Shown here piece by piece: positions 15,401 through 16,749 of a stretch of DNA of 16,749 nucleotides. Position numbers and translations under genes: made by a program. Within the stretch, counting starts at the first letter, position 1. Each line of letters opens with the position of its first letter. The notes under the pieces were generated by a model, which searched no databases, was not told the origin of the DNA, and saw only the letters and a list, made by a program, of their open reading frames with translations. The stretch comes from an uncultured Bacteroidales bacterium (GTDB lineage: Bacteria > Bacteroidota > Bacteroidia > Bacteroidales > P3): NCBI GenBank assembly GCA_937884485.1, contig CALGCG010000067.1:1-16749 (forward strand), read 5' to 3'.

Positions 15401-16645
15401 GTGTGGGAGGACGGCAGCGCCTACTTCGCCTCCACCGCCAGCCCGCAGGTAACCTACAACAACCAGGCCCTGTGCGACTCCGTGGTGCACCTCGACCTCA
15501 CCGTCGACTACACCCACTACTTCACCGACCGCCATACCGTCTGCGACTCCATGCTGTGGATCAACGACCTGTGGTACCTCAGCGACACCGCCGGCGTCGT
15601 CGACACCATCGCCACCGTTGCCGGCTGCGACTCCGTCGTCACCCTCGACCTCACCGTCCATTACTCCACCTCCACAGCCCTGCGCGACACCATATGCCAC
15701 AACGAGACCTACACCTGGCACCAGTTCACCGTGCACAGCGACCGCGACAACCTCACCGAGGAGTTCCCCCTCACCGACACCCTCCGCACCATCCACGGCT
15801 GCGACTCCGTCGTGGGCATGATTGTCACCAAGATGGCTCTGCCCACCATCACCTTCTCCCCCACCATCCTATGCCACAACCTGCACTACACCCTCGCCGC
15901 CAGCGCCCTGGCACCCCTCCAGCCCGGAGCCGACGCCCAGCAGATGCCCTACATCCAATGGAGCTCTGTGCCCGCCGACGACCTGCTCGACGGACAGGAG
16001 CACCTCGCCACCGTCGACGTCATGCCCCGCTCCGCCACAGAATACATACTCTATGCCGATTATCAGGAGCGACCCCTCTGCCCCGCCACGGCATCGGTCA
16101 CCCTCAACCCCGTCATAGTGCCCGAGGCCATAATGAAAGTCAACCCGCAAGCTCTGGGATACAACAAGATGGACTTCGAAGCCTACGACATCAGCCATCA
16201 GCAGTGGGACCGCCGCACCTGGTACCTCGACGGCAACGCACAGAGCGAGACAGGCCCCGCCTTCAGCGGCCAGGCCGACCATGACGCCGACAGCGTCGTC
16301 ATAGCCCTCGAAGTCTACAACGGAATGTGCTACGACACCGCCCTGCAGGTGCTACCCGTCAACCGCGTGTCGCTCTACGCCCCCAACGCCATCACCCCCC
16401 TCCGCGACGACAACAACCGCTTCGAAATCGTCACCCAGGGAGTCCTCAGCGGCGAACTCTACATCTACAATCGTGAAGGCCTACTCATCTACTACACCCC
16501 CGACTACACCAGGGGGTGGAACGGCGTCGACCAGAATGGACGCACCTGTCTGCAAGGCAACTACGTCTGGAAACTCATCTACCGTGCCGTCGACCGGCCC
16601 AGCGACGACCAAGTCGAGGTGGGCACCCTCCTGGTCATCCACTAA
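338..16645 (+). CDS. Giant modular T9SS type B exported surface protein (5435 aa; CUB, 15 FnIII, 14 jelly-roll modules, PKD, CDS-repeat array, CHU_C)
   Basis: This is a single uninterrupted frame ending in TAA. The order of parts is: signal peptide (residues 1-27), CUB-like (36-148), FnIII (149-235), fourteen jelly-roll plus FnIII units (242-3881), another jelly-roll-like domain (3882-4089), Ig-like (4090-4177), PKD-like (4178-4259), Ig-like (4260-4329), fifteen CDS-motif repeats (4330-5165), Ig/PKD-like (5166-5343) and a C-terminal gliding-motility-associated domain (5344-5435). The last is known in Bacteroidota as the signal for T9SS export and surface delivery, so the protein is inferred to cross both membranes and sit outside the cell. 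The ATG at 338 is preferred over the in-frame GTG at 311 because it places a short basic N-region directly before the hydrophobic core. There is no Shine-Dalgarno sequence, only an A-rich leader, as is usual in this phylum. No enzyme motif was seen. An adhesin or structural fibre role is inferred from architecture alone. No PorP/SprF-like partner gene lies in the window. Confidence 0.93.
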   Translation: MDAEKIKKILLLLLVALLAPTSRPCMAQNETMSHGDTIYIDACASGSGVIFDDGGSTGNYSNNFAGWVKITAPEGVTITLTGSYQTESPNCDWIDVWDGEVATGTCVVSRAGGTGTINTSATSGTMVIYYRTDGSVTSSGFELEWACEGWSATNCSSGITSFAATSITSTTAILHWTASATNLLLDYGQGAQPVSGGTATLTSLNPNTLYTVRLYAGEEEGSACCVARTSFRTGCGAMAAPMVERFDDLTADEMPPCWSMGKNFDDATLFPRVSTVTALSGSKSLMLSSGDNTTATHFGMVMSPNITTAIASLTVHVSLRANMNNAKVEIGLCDTVSGLFSHYGFTPVDTLVLPQNGQWYEFAVPLTEYSGNGTRLALRMMQGLQPSGGCIVYIDDLMVENCGVDELWVNHIGTDEVTLNWNMIGNPSVTLTVSAGETSTSYNNVTSPYRITGLDADTRYTLTLTPQCGGVFGEAKSTTANTHAGDTMMLQFCEQFESGWPAAIRRTEQYDNHPLIANNGGNRMRLRNYGTNHSTVVFPRAGENTPVGSLSMAFQMRPDYAGDGVVVGVLEYPDEMSSFTPVDTVTATATWGYHIVSFDGYNGSGRYIALRSYSPTGNSRYIYLDDITIGKCLLHGLTAPRRACNSVTLEWDRTDRDAGGSMEGDVVVEYGPVGFTLGNGTTVTVTPQSDGLETLEGGRMRYTVRGLDSATTYQFAAYRQCGEEVCNPLRVTASTYMHNYTVPFCERFDEVTGDNYVYLSDWGRPTMFDGRPCLWQYDDAPTSGRVLDLHSRGMMQNGYEHSVAVLPHLDYEGALSNLTVSFMAKFNSDNYTPYLEVGVITDPADESTFIPVDTVHPAYRTFTQYAVSLAGYSGGDGHIALRYYHNCNGCYLTMGLDNLEVRSAAIDQSDVYSVRSDGATVAWNAVGNVGNVNLRIIQGNDTTTLGAVSNPYTITGLLPGTLYRYELDYGQCYPVGGSFTTNAEAVHADWCYGFEAGHNNGRYPQWTYPMVYGTGSGERHRGSYAMYLQAYGGNATAAAMPYIEEDDYTGLTLSFMAKQNGYGHVVIGLAADPRDTAGMHPIDTITERDNVWRLYELDLSGLEQYGHHVMFCFTNRQDLGCYPCNSYIDIDDMRLDRGNRISSRSYVSTASSADITWSATDATDSVHVVLTLEEQIVFDSTAAADNGGCHIEGLLAAKEYTLILEALAPTGHSGCDPTPGTLRTLDHDVADGFCERCESSFSVLPEGWAWLADGGRQPWFDFSDRFGSRKNLMSMHADSRADAYTMLISPRLSVPPQGLVAGFSAWYNIEEPVQAAYIVAGVMANPSDAASFTALDTFYLTNFLQHFAVDLSAYNGSGRYLAFKGMSLEGYDRDMWLTDVSLSTCLPTRLRVSEVTATSFNLRWDMIGNTDSVIIRLNSLADTTVAAVQGFCRFESLQPGASYTVRMVGSCQQWQRECQWQEISVQLPGVDIDLPACMPLANGGSTQLSWNHQMPTGWTRPYGNSHPRYSGSGYRDNMEFYAYRCDNTNDMSSMAVSPYFHQGFDGLWLDFYLENNNLGNILIIGSMSDPADTASFSPHDTLAYTYPRQHISLNLSGYGGHYLAFRYLAASPCNSGHAYLSSPSFMHCPLPVAWLSHQEDTSVHLNWNTSDPVWVEYQMGPDFPVGQSIRQLATSSPHVIGGLSPAANYTFHVWPQCPSDTFLCNYNTLHLVTMHPPVAMPYCYNFENIGNSEYPQEWSRWTPDATYCAVTSSDGHGDSHSLHIVASSSRSATAIVPRIDPSSLCNENIYINFWARCSSGQEATLLIGSVSDLSDTLSFSPHDTLLLSPSWQNFTATLPRSALAAGRAAFRLLPGADVLLDNLCIEQCVAANIQVTNITQHSATISWQSFGVDTLLVEYGPSGFEQGSGNIILLTTSPYTVTGLAASSQYSFLFRPLCSCPSASGSVYPAGGGSHGTTWWDGIHITPFVWIDTALFPQYTPWGVGYGPSSGGGLGDGGGLVIGTQTQAEMLPTPLCEDFDTLDLKNIPLGWRRIPGSAPGYPQAVRTPVSSGTRSIDLYTSPSHANILALPPVADPSRLILALDAYCDNSEPQNRHLGVLVVGVMTHPDLPATFSPVDTLALSASNSWQRLFVDLGAYSDSGHYIALRFSPRNSSYHLYLDNLYLGSAAVTSSSAAPSPGGIVITYSTIGRASSVILQDSAGYSTTLSASPALLPDLSPDGHYQLTLRAVSDSDTQSLCHLPLLIVNPVMQTPYCETFDSPGPYPDGWTLKHRRPDEHTAILNGYMQFSMDPSNPTLFLLPPLPIGQTLSDLVVSFDFHANSNTTWNSTYTYLDFGYLVDTADPSSFVTLATAHTDAVSAHILLTLPPTTASRLAIRARSTYDWHVFDIDNLVISPQPFPSLADLSSPNLGYARKRFSWSSSHHLAPRWNYEWGPAGFQPGTGTIALSDSSSLTILPLLPATDYDLYFIDSAGRYPCSPLRFVTSSPLPLPYCDQFDQYGSSYNSRPSGWTYNIPSDAELYCTSDYDHSLRLHSSYYGSSHIYAVLPELDTLPLSSLSLFLRYQFRDQPAIAEIGTLSASDDWSSFLPIDTLPCNLNQWTELSLSLPSSTSSRRFLALRLKGNLYQYNTLLIDRIAVQQAPIPDYIPVAASAILAHVDTPNPDYYLQLCPPSTPQGLGRTLHVTSPDFLITDLQPSTTYNIYTSTSPSDPACLSRSVTTPHLQPLPYCEQFDSFGECYNCRPPLWTYSTSNDDQNYTVQGNSWSLRFYSYYYNTHYVYASLPDLDAAETRSLALEMRYRFEGSPCLAELGLVRSPGEWSTFTPVDTLQTPAANVWYTLRHNFANDTTGYRFLAIRMLGTQYQYNYLYIDYMHIQACPLPRITLSGYNTIRCALDNASPAADYWVHISDGDEMDTLLHITSNPYHITDLATGTTYTLSAQCDSATPSCFPSTVITTGQLQTLPYCEQFDSYGTGNGSRPDGWTLLTNSPDDQIYTYSANNYSLFFRSYYYNQNTLTAVLPDLDIDSLRHASVELRYRYESYSCPAWIGIQTDPSDPSTFTPIHELQGRATNTWYTEQISLASYTGNGRFLAIRMQGNNTYYKYLYIDYINIQSIPLVHLALPEATTIAAVVDSTVPADYWLHYSQYPRGVPSLTVADGTATNGYVPVYGYYTDNYLRCQMIYPDSMLTTMAGGTIEGLTFYSSTTNTTWNNTSFQVSMAEVPQTSFATTAWSSAEPTQVYSGSLYISGGQMSLVFDDPFTYHGGNLLVEVVNSAPGSYQSAYFYGIVSTGASLQGNNSISVGSINPSQRNFLPKTKFSYKAPEGADDVTTHVHVSTGSLPITDLDENTTYYFLSTPTDSMTSCWPWVSVTTSQLRDVPYCENFDQTPTSSSALPSGWLGFTNGTTGYPKTTHSWTFESSTGALLMNANSGSRCYAVLPQPDIPTLEGISLTFRFQPHNPYHTSVGVIVGTMTDPYDISTFVAIDTVMNNAEGYQPHQVTLTGVAPNGTSSVAPHYVAFMEYNTSGSNLDAYIDNITLTTCNIPIDTRATLAGPNIVQIDGSPSSTGFYVEYGPTGFAQGTGTVEHIDITPYDIPLDYETTYDFYFRCDADVPSCSPAQTVTTLTPPLELPYCEDFDSYANNTIPTDWKKYRLPEEYGNDVFIYNDQGHSLSRSLRFCSAYTDRHPYAVLPALDVDSLKHLAISFWMRNAHSSSFSLDVGTVSNPYDMSTFVPLRTFTNSNDNEWQRMQAVLNNAPSDAHYLALRFNTTMSSWDWLYIDDLHIDTSGASDLHITSIESESVTLDWNQVGNPSVTLDIIPLDGQPTSQLSNLNTHITPPYTVQGLSPLTSYIIRFNSTSDNPQSTYCTTGYSDSVHFFTPAGGTGCIDPTNLTADYASCFIGSYRNPYATLSMVDSGAASSSSRHTVHFDPTETDPRTGGQLHTVPAGASASVRLGNWGAHKISNAEGGEAEAISYALYVDTMAFDLLILRYAAVMQDPMHAPQDQPRFRLQLLDSTMNLIDPLCGAADFIANQDLGWNTVGDDHEVVLWKDWTTVGLDLSPYAGQTIYIRLTTYDCNEGSHFGYAYFTLDCMRKSLSAEGCGNVASNLFTAPSGFDYRWYSNQSDSTLSSLQTINVPSSNDITYYCDLSFVDNHACNFTMSAFAGTRFPLSLFDSIVTVADCQFQVAFRNLSTISMDGTTPVGSAEGVETAVWNFGNGNSSSSYHASTTYETEGTYTITLVTSIAGGACTDTIQKDITLRLPPTNPHIVGPEERCYGAPADTLAIREATAWSPWADSTLLVAPSSDTTYTLLATDSNGCRHTLTHPLAVHPVFNDTLSATICQGESYTFGNSLLSQATVETHNLSTALHGCDSIVTLLLAVNDNTDTTIFHTIADSLLPYTFNGITFNDQTNGQLIHLDNVAGCDSLINFSLAVIWNNKVTHIDSTVCHNHLPLSWHGITIADTGTYSVRLSGAHGEDSTLYLHLHSAPVYNDTIPYSICDNESLSFEGQSFGGSDAGLHSFSLLTDTYACDSLRTLNLSVRATTFGDTVANVCDTFSWYGTTYTASTDAPTHLSTNAAQCDSTTTLHLTVRRSTTSLVTDTIVQNQLPWSYHDSLFADSVSHTTVVFPNAVLCDSIVDYTLHVFWNVGTAIYDTLCNDALPTTWNGVTFDTAVAQTSTLTRSATFLTSNGADSVVVMHLTVHALYDHHTHSEICDNQEYTFGDSTFLGSDGTTVHLDSLLSMHGCDSLSTLHLTVHPTYDHHHYDTLCTNQSYIWGTPQRQMFTPGAVTQHLHGSDSLAAFTLADSPFRQDSVYTDHLTSSHQCDSLSSLHLHLLPAFDLHYYDTICSGQWVPSTWQWTENSYPFMGDSHDTTGTYAYQLNTATCDSLRTLHLKVYPIYEQHIYDTIYDGDTYTFENHTFDTTGVYPVALDAVYACDSIRILHLQRNRRTYLDTTLCQNQLPLVWNALVFRDGTGQRQGAVQILADSIHLRGRDNIDSLVVMTLTVHDTSATTLRIHACDSLVWEDGSAYFASTASPQVTYNNQALCDSVVHLDLTVDYTHYFTDRHTVCDSMLWINDLWYLSDTAGVVDTIATVAGCDSVVTLDLTVHYSTSTALRDTICHNETYTWHQFTVHSDRDNLTEEFPLTDTLRTIHGCDSVVGMIVTKMALPTITFSPTILCHNLHYTLAASALAPLQPGADAQQMPYIQWSSVPADDLLDGQEHLATVDVMPRSATEYILYADYQERPLCPATASVTLNPVIVPEAIMKVNPQALGYNKMDFEAYDISHQQWDRRTWYLDGNAQSETGPAFSGQADHDADSVVIALEVYNGMCYDTALQVLPVNRVSLYAPNAITPLRDDNNRFEIVTQGVLSGELYIYNREGLLIYYTPDYTRGWNGVDQNGRTCLQGNYVWKLIYRAVDRPSDDQVEVGTLLVIH
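443..780 (+). other. CUB-like domain (residues 36-148)
   Basis: The segment starts at DTIYIDACASGSG and carries the CUB-family landmarks in order: a Gly/Ser/Asn-rich early strand ending in YSNNFAGWVKI, a CDWIDVWDG motif (the CDxxxVxDG signature of CUB domains), a central Gly/Thr/Ser stretch, and a closing YYRTDGSVTSSGFELEWAC with the typical SxxxxGF ending. CUB domains are beta-sandwiches often used for calcium-dependent protein or glycan contacts. It is the first folded domain after the signal peptide, so it would form the N-terminal, probably outermost, tip if the C-terminus is surface-anchored (inference). Confidence 0.7.
781..1043 (+). other. First fibronectin type III domain (residues ~149-235)
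   Basis: The core pattern SITSTTAILHWTASATN, then LLDYG, then LTSLNPNTLYTVRLYA matches FnIII: the Trp of strand B, the Tyr-Gly of strand C, and the LxPxTxYxVxVxA signature of strands E-F. Unlike the other FnIII domains it is not preceded by a jelly-roll module, so it links the CUB tip to the tandem array. Paired cysteines occur near its end (ACC and GC), probably structural. Confidence 0.75.
6170..6367 (+). other. Aromatic/Gly-rich insert at the end of unit 7 FnIII (residues 1945-2010)
   Basis: After the normal FnIII strand LCSCPSAS the frame continues with about 66 residues unlike any other unit. It includes AGGGSHGTTWWDG, PFVWIDTALFPQY, TPWGVGYG and the Gly-rich SSGGGLGDGGGL. Normal repeat order resumes at PLCEDFD (6377). 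It has several Trp and Tyr and clustered Gly, consistent with an exposed flexible loop or a glycan- or protein-contact patch. I do not recognise a family. Flanking codon usage is continuous with its neighbours, so it is not obviously a recent foreign insertion. Confidence 0.65.
7808..9784 (+). repeat. Most alike units of the array (10, 11 and the jelly-roll of 12)
   Basis: The three openings (PYCDQFDQYG, PYCEQFDSFG, PYCEQFDSYG) are followed at matching distances by RPxxWTY/L, an SYYY/SSYY strand, AVLPDLD-type strands, LRYRF/LRYRY, FLALR/FLAIR and a YQYN/YYKY plus LYIDYxxIQ ending. Their spacing is also the most regular (705 and 708 nt). They look like the most recent duplication products of the array. 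At DNA level they have still diverged noticeably, so they are not identical repeats and assembly collapse is unlikely here. Confidence 0.7.
9785..10318 (+). other. Extra beta-rich domain nested inside the FnIII of unit 12 (residues 3150-3327)
   Basis: The FnIII of unit 12 starts normally (VVDSTVPADYWLHYS, parallel to ASPAADYWVHIS in unit 11). It is then interrupted by about 178 residues before it resumes at HVHVSTGSLPITDL. The insert opens with LTVADGTATNGYVPVYGYY, runs through GGTIEGLTFYS, FQVSMAEV, YSGSLYISGGQMSLVFDDP, GGNLLVEVVN and YFYGI, and ends with RNFLPKTKFSYKAPEG. This order resembles a stand-alone beta-sandwich module that I have seen in other Bacteroidales FnIII-rich proteins, though I cannot name a Pfam family with confidence. 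It explains the 415-residue spacing of unit 12, against about 237 otherwise. Confidence 0.7.
11981..12604 (+). other. Large jelly-roll-like domain after the array (residues 3882-4089)
   Basis: This segment begins GCIDPTNLTADYASC and ends at YAYFTLDC. It has a long Ser/His-rich start (RHTVHFDPTETDPRTGG), a YALYVDTMAFDLLILRYA strand, PRFRLQLLDS, a VLWKDWTTVGLDLSPYAGQ strand and IYIRLTTYDC. The ending 'W-x(n)-VGLDLSPYAGQxIxIRxxxxDC' is typical of MAM-like lectin-fold modules that precede Ig/PKD stretches in Bacteroidales surface proteins. It differs from the fourteen array units in length and motifs. Function unknown; carbohydrate or protein contact is possible by fold only. Confidence 0.6.
12605..12868 (+). 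other. Ig-like domain (residues 4090-4177)
   Basis: The stretch has APSGFDYRWYSNQS, a later INVPSSNDITYYCDLSF and two further cysteines (HACNF). A W-x(n)-YYC arrangement with preceding SSND is the Ig-like pattern seen in Bacteroidota 'gliding motility' proteins, where a strand C Trp and a strand F YxC stack. It bridges the jelly-roll before it and the PKD-like domain after it. Assigned by motif only. Confidence 0.55.
12869..13115 (+). other. PKD-like domain (residues 4178-4259)
   Basis: The sequence ADCQFQVAFRNLS is followed by AVWNFGNGNSSSS, then STTYETEGTYTITLVTS and CTDTIQKDITL. The WNFGxG motif and the TYxxxGTYTITL strand are the two diagnostic parts of PKD domains (WDFGDG and HTYxxPGTYTVTL). 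PKD domains are extracellular beta-sandwiches used as spacers or contact surfaces. Only one clear copy is present, against fifteen FnIII domains. Confidence 0.8.
13325..15832 (+). repeat. Fifteen diverged CDS-motif repeats (residues 4330-5165)
   Basis: Units of about 50-80 residues each end in xxCDSxxxLxLxV. They are followed by a YxxHxYDT(I/L)C-type opening, a YTF or LxWxG strand and a second Cys. Good examples end GCDSLSTLHLTV, TCDSLRTLHLKV and GCDSVVTLDLTV. I count fifteen. In units 3, 7 and 12 the closing Cys is lost (GEDSTLYL, GADSVVVM, NIDSLVVM). Unit 9 is lengthened by an insert. Such arrays lie just before the CHU_C domain in many giant Bacteroidota proteins and are thought to be stalk-forming. 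They show similarity at protein level but no exact DNA repetition, so the array is old or under diversifying drift. Confidence 0.8.
14663..14746 (+). other. 28-residue insert inside CDS-repeat 9 (residues 4776-4803)
   Basis: Repeat 9 runs YDTLCTNQSYIWG and then, instead of going directly to the DSxFRQDSVYTDHL strand that other copies would predict, contains TPQRQMFTPGAVTQHLHG followed by SDSLAAFTLA. The inserted part ends with its own SDSLAAFTL, which resembles a degenerate CDSLxxLxL terminus. It may therefore be the remains of a partly deleted neighbouring repeat rather than foreign sequence. Confidence 0.45.
15833..16366 (+). other. Pre-terminal Ig/PKD-like region (residues 5166-5343)
   Basis: This region begins MALPTITFSP and has PYIQWSSVPADDLL with a later ATEYILYADY and CPATASVTLNPV, which fits one Ig-like fold. 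A second half (DFEAYDISHQQWDRRTWYL, then DSVVIALEVYNGMCYDTA) resembles a PKD-like sandwich in which RTWYLDGN replaces WDFGDG. It connects the CDS-repeat stalk to the sorting domain. No conserved catalytic residues are seen. Confidence 0.5.
16367..16642 (+). other. Type B T9SS C-terminal sorting domain (gliding motility-associated / CHU_C; residues 5344-5435)
   Basis: The last 92 residues read VSLYAPNAITPLRDDNNRFEI, then ELYIYNREGLLIYY, GWNGVDQNGRTCLQGNYVWKL and finally VEVGTLLVIH. The family landmarks are all present: PNAxTPxxDxxNxxF, IYNRxG, a WxGxxxxG motif, GxYVWKLxY and a closing GTxxxI/H strand. This domain is the type B sorting signal of the type IX secretion system, usually served by a PorP/SprF-like outer-membrane partner. 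That partner is not in the window, so it must be encoded elsewhere, or next door beyond the edge. Confidence 0.9.
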
Positions 16646-16749
16646 CGAGGAGCCCACACCGACATACGCCGTCTCGGAGCAGCGCCCCTGAGCATCCATA
16701 GCGAAGGCATAGATATGGAGCGCCGGCGTCCCGCCGGCAAGAAGCTCGT
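16646..16749. other. Non-coding downstream stretch to window edge
   Basis: After the TAA there are 104 bases with no convincing start of another gene. No hairpin followed by a T-run was found, so no intrinsic terminator is called. A short inverted repeat TCCATA/TATGGA (16695-16700 and 16714-16719) flanks 13 bases, and a GC-rich palindrome follows at 16722-16738. Confidence 0.6.
16722..16738. repeat. Perfect GC-rich palindrome, REP-like
   Basis: GCCGGCG and CGCCGGC form a perfect 7-bp stem around a TCC loop. The surrounding sequence (TATGGAGC before, AAGAAGCTC after) has the look of a dispersed intergenic repeat: in one frame it reads ERRRPAGKKL and in another WSAGVPPARS, short peptides I associate with spurious translations of such repeats in several phyla. 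It lacks a downstream T-run, so it is a poor terminator on either strand. The unit may continue past the window edge. Confidence 0.6.

Noticed and set aside
14003..15796. Long open frame on the minus strand (597 codons)
   Set aside because: Same shadow effect over the C-rich CDS-repeat array. The product is a monotonous Val/Gly/Glu/Ala sequence with no recognisable fold.

Overview
This window is almost entirely one gene. A single open frame, read from the ATG at 338 to the TAA at 16645, encodes a protein of 5435 residues (my rough estimate is about 580 kDa). The coding features point to a high-GC member of Bacteroidota, probably order Bacteroidales. The evidence is a C-terminal gliding-motility-associated / CHU_C-type domain (the type B sorting signal of the type IX secretion system, T9SS), a signal peptide with Gln just after the predicted cleavage site, a TAnnTTTG -7 promoter element, and no Shine-Dalgarno sequence. 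I cannot assign a genus. No second gene is supported on either strand.

Layout. Positions 1-337 are non-coding. They hold a long hairpin, an 11-bp tandem repeat, a T-tract and an AT-rich promoter region. The protein begins with a signal peptide, a CUB-like domain and one fibronectin type III (FnIII) domain. Next come fourteen tandem two-domain units (1061 to about 11980). Each pairs a jelly-roll module of the cleaved-adhesin / MAM-like ('choice-of-anchor J') kind, starting with a PYCExFDS-type motif, with an FnIII domain. The unit period is 235-252 residues except for two units, each lengthened by an extra insert: an aromatic/Gly-rich segment at 6170-6367 and a complete extra beta-rich domain at 9785-10318. 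After the units come a further jelly-roll-like domain, an Ig-like domain, a PKD-like domain, another short Ig-like segment, fifteen diverged 50-80-residue repeats ending in xCDSxxxLxLxV (13325-15832), a last Ig/PKD-like stretch, and the type B sorting domain (16367-16642).

Inferred role: a very long, exported, cysteine-containing, beta-domain surface fibre, probably an adhesin or matrix/carbohydrate-contacting protein. No catalytic domain was recognised. Base composition changes sharply along the gene: balanced G and C in the 5' third, extreme C-ending codons around 4800-9300, more mixed codons at about 9650-12000, then C-rich again. This suggests the gene was built or repaired from segments with different histories. 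Downstream of the stop (16646-16749) there is only a perfect GC-rich palindrome of dispersed-repeat (REP-like) appearance, close to the window edge.
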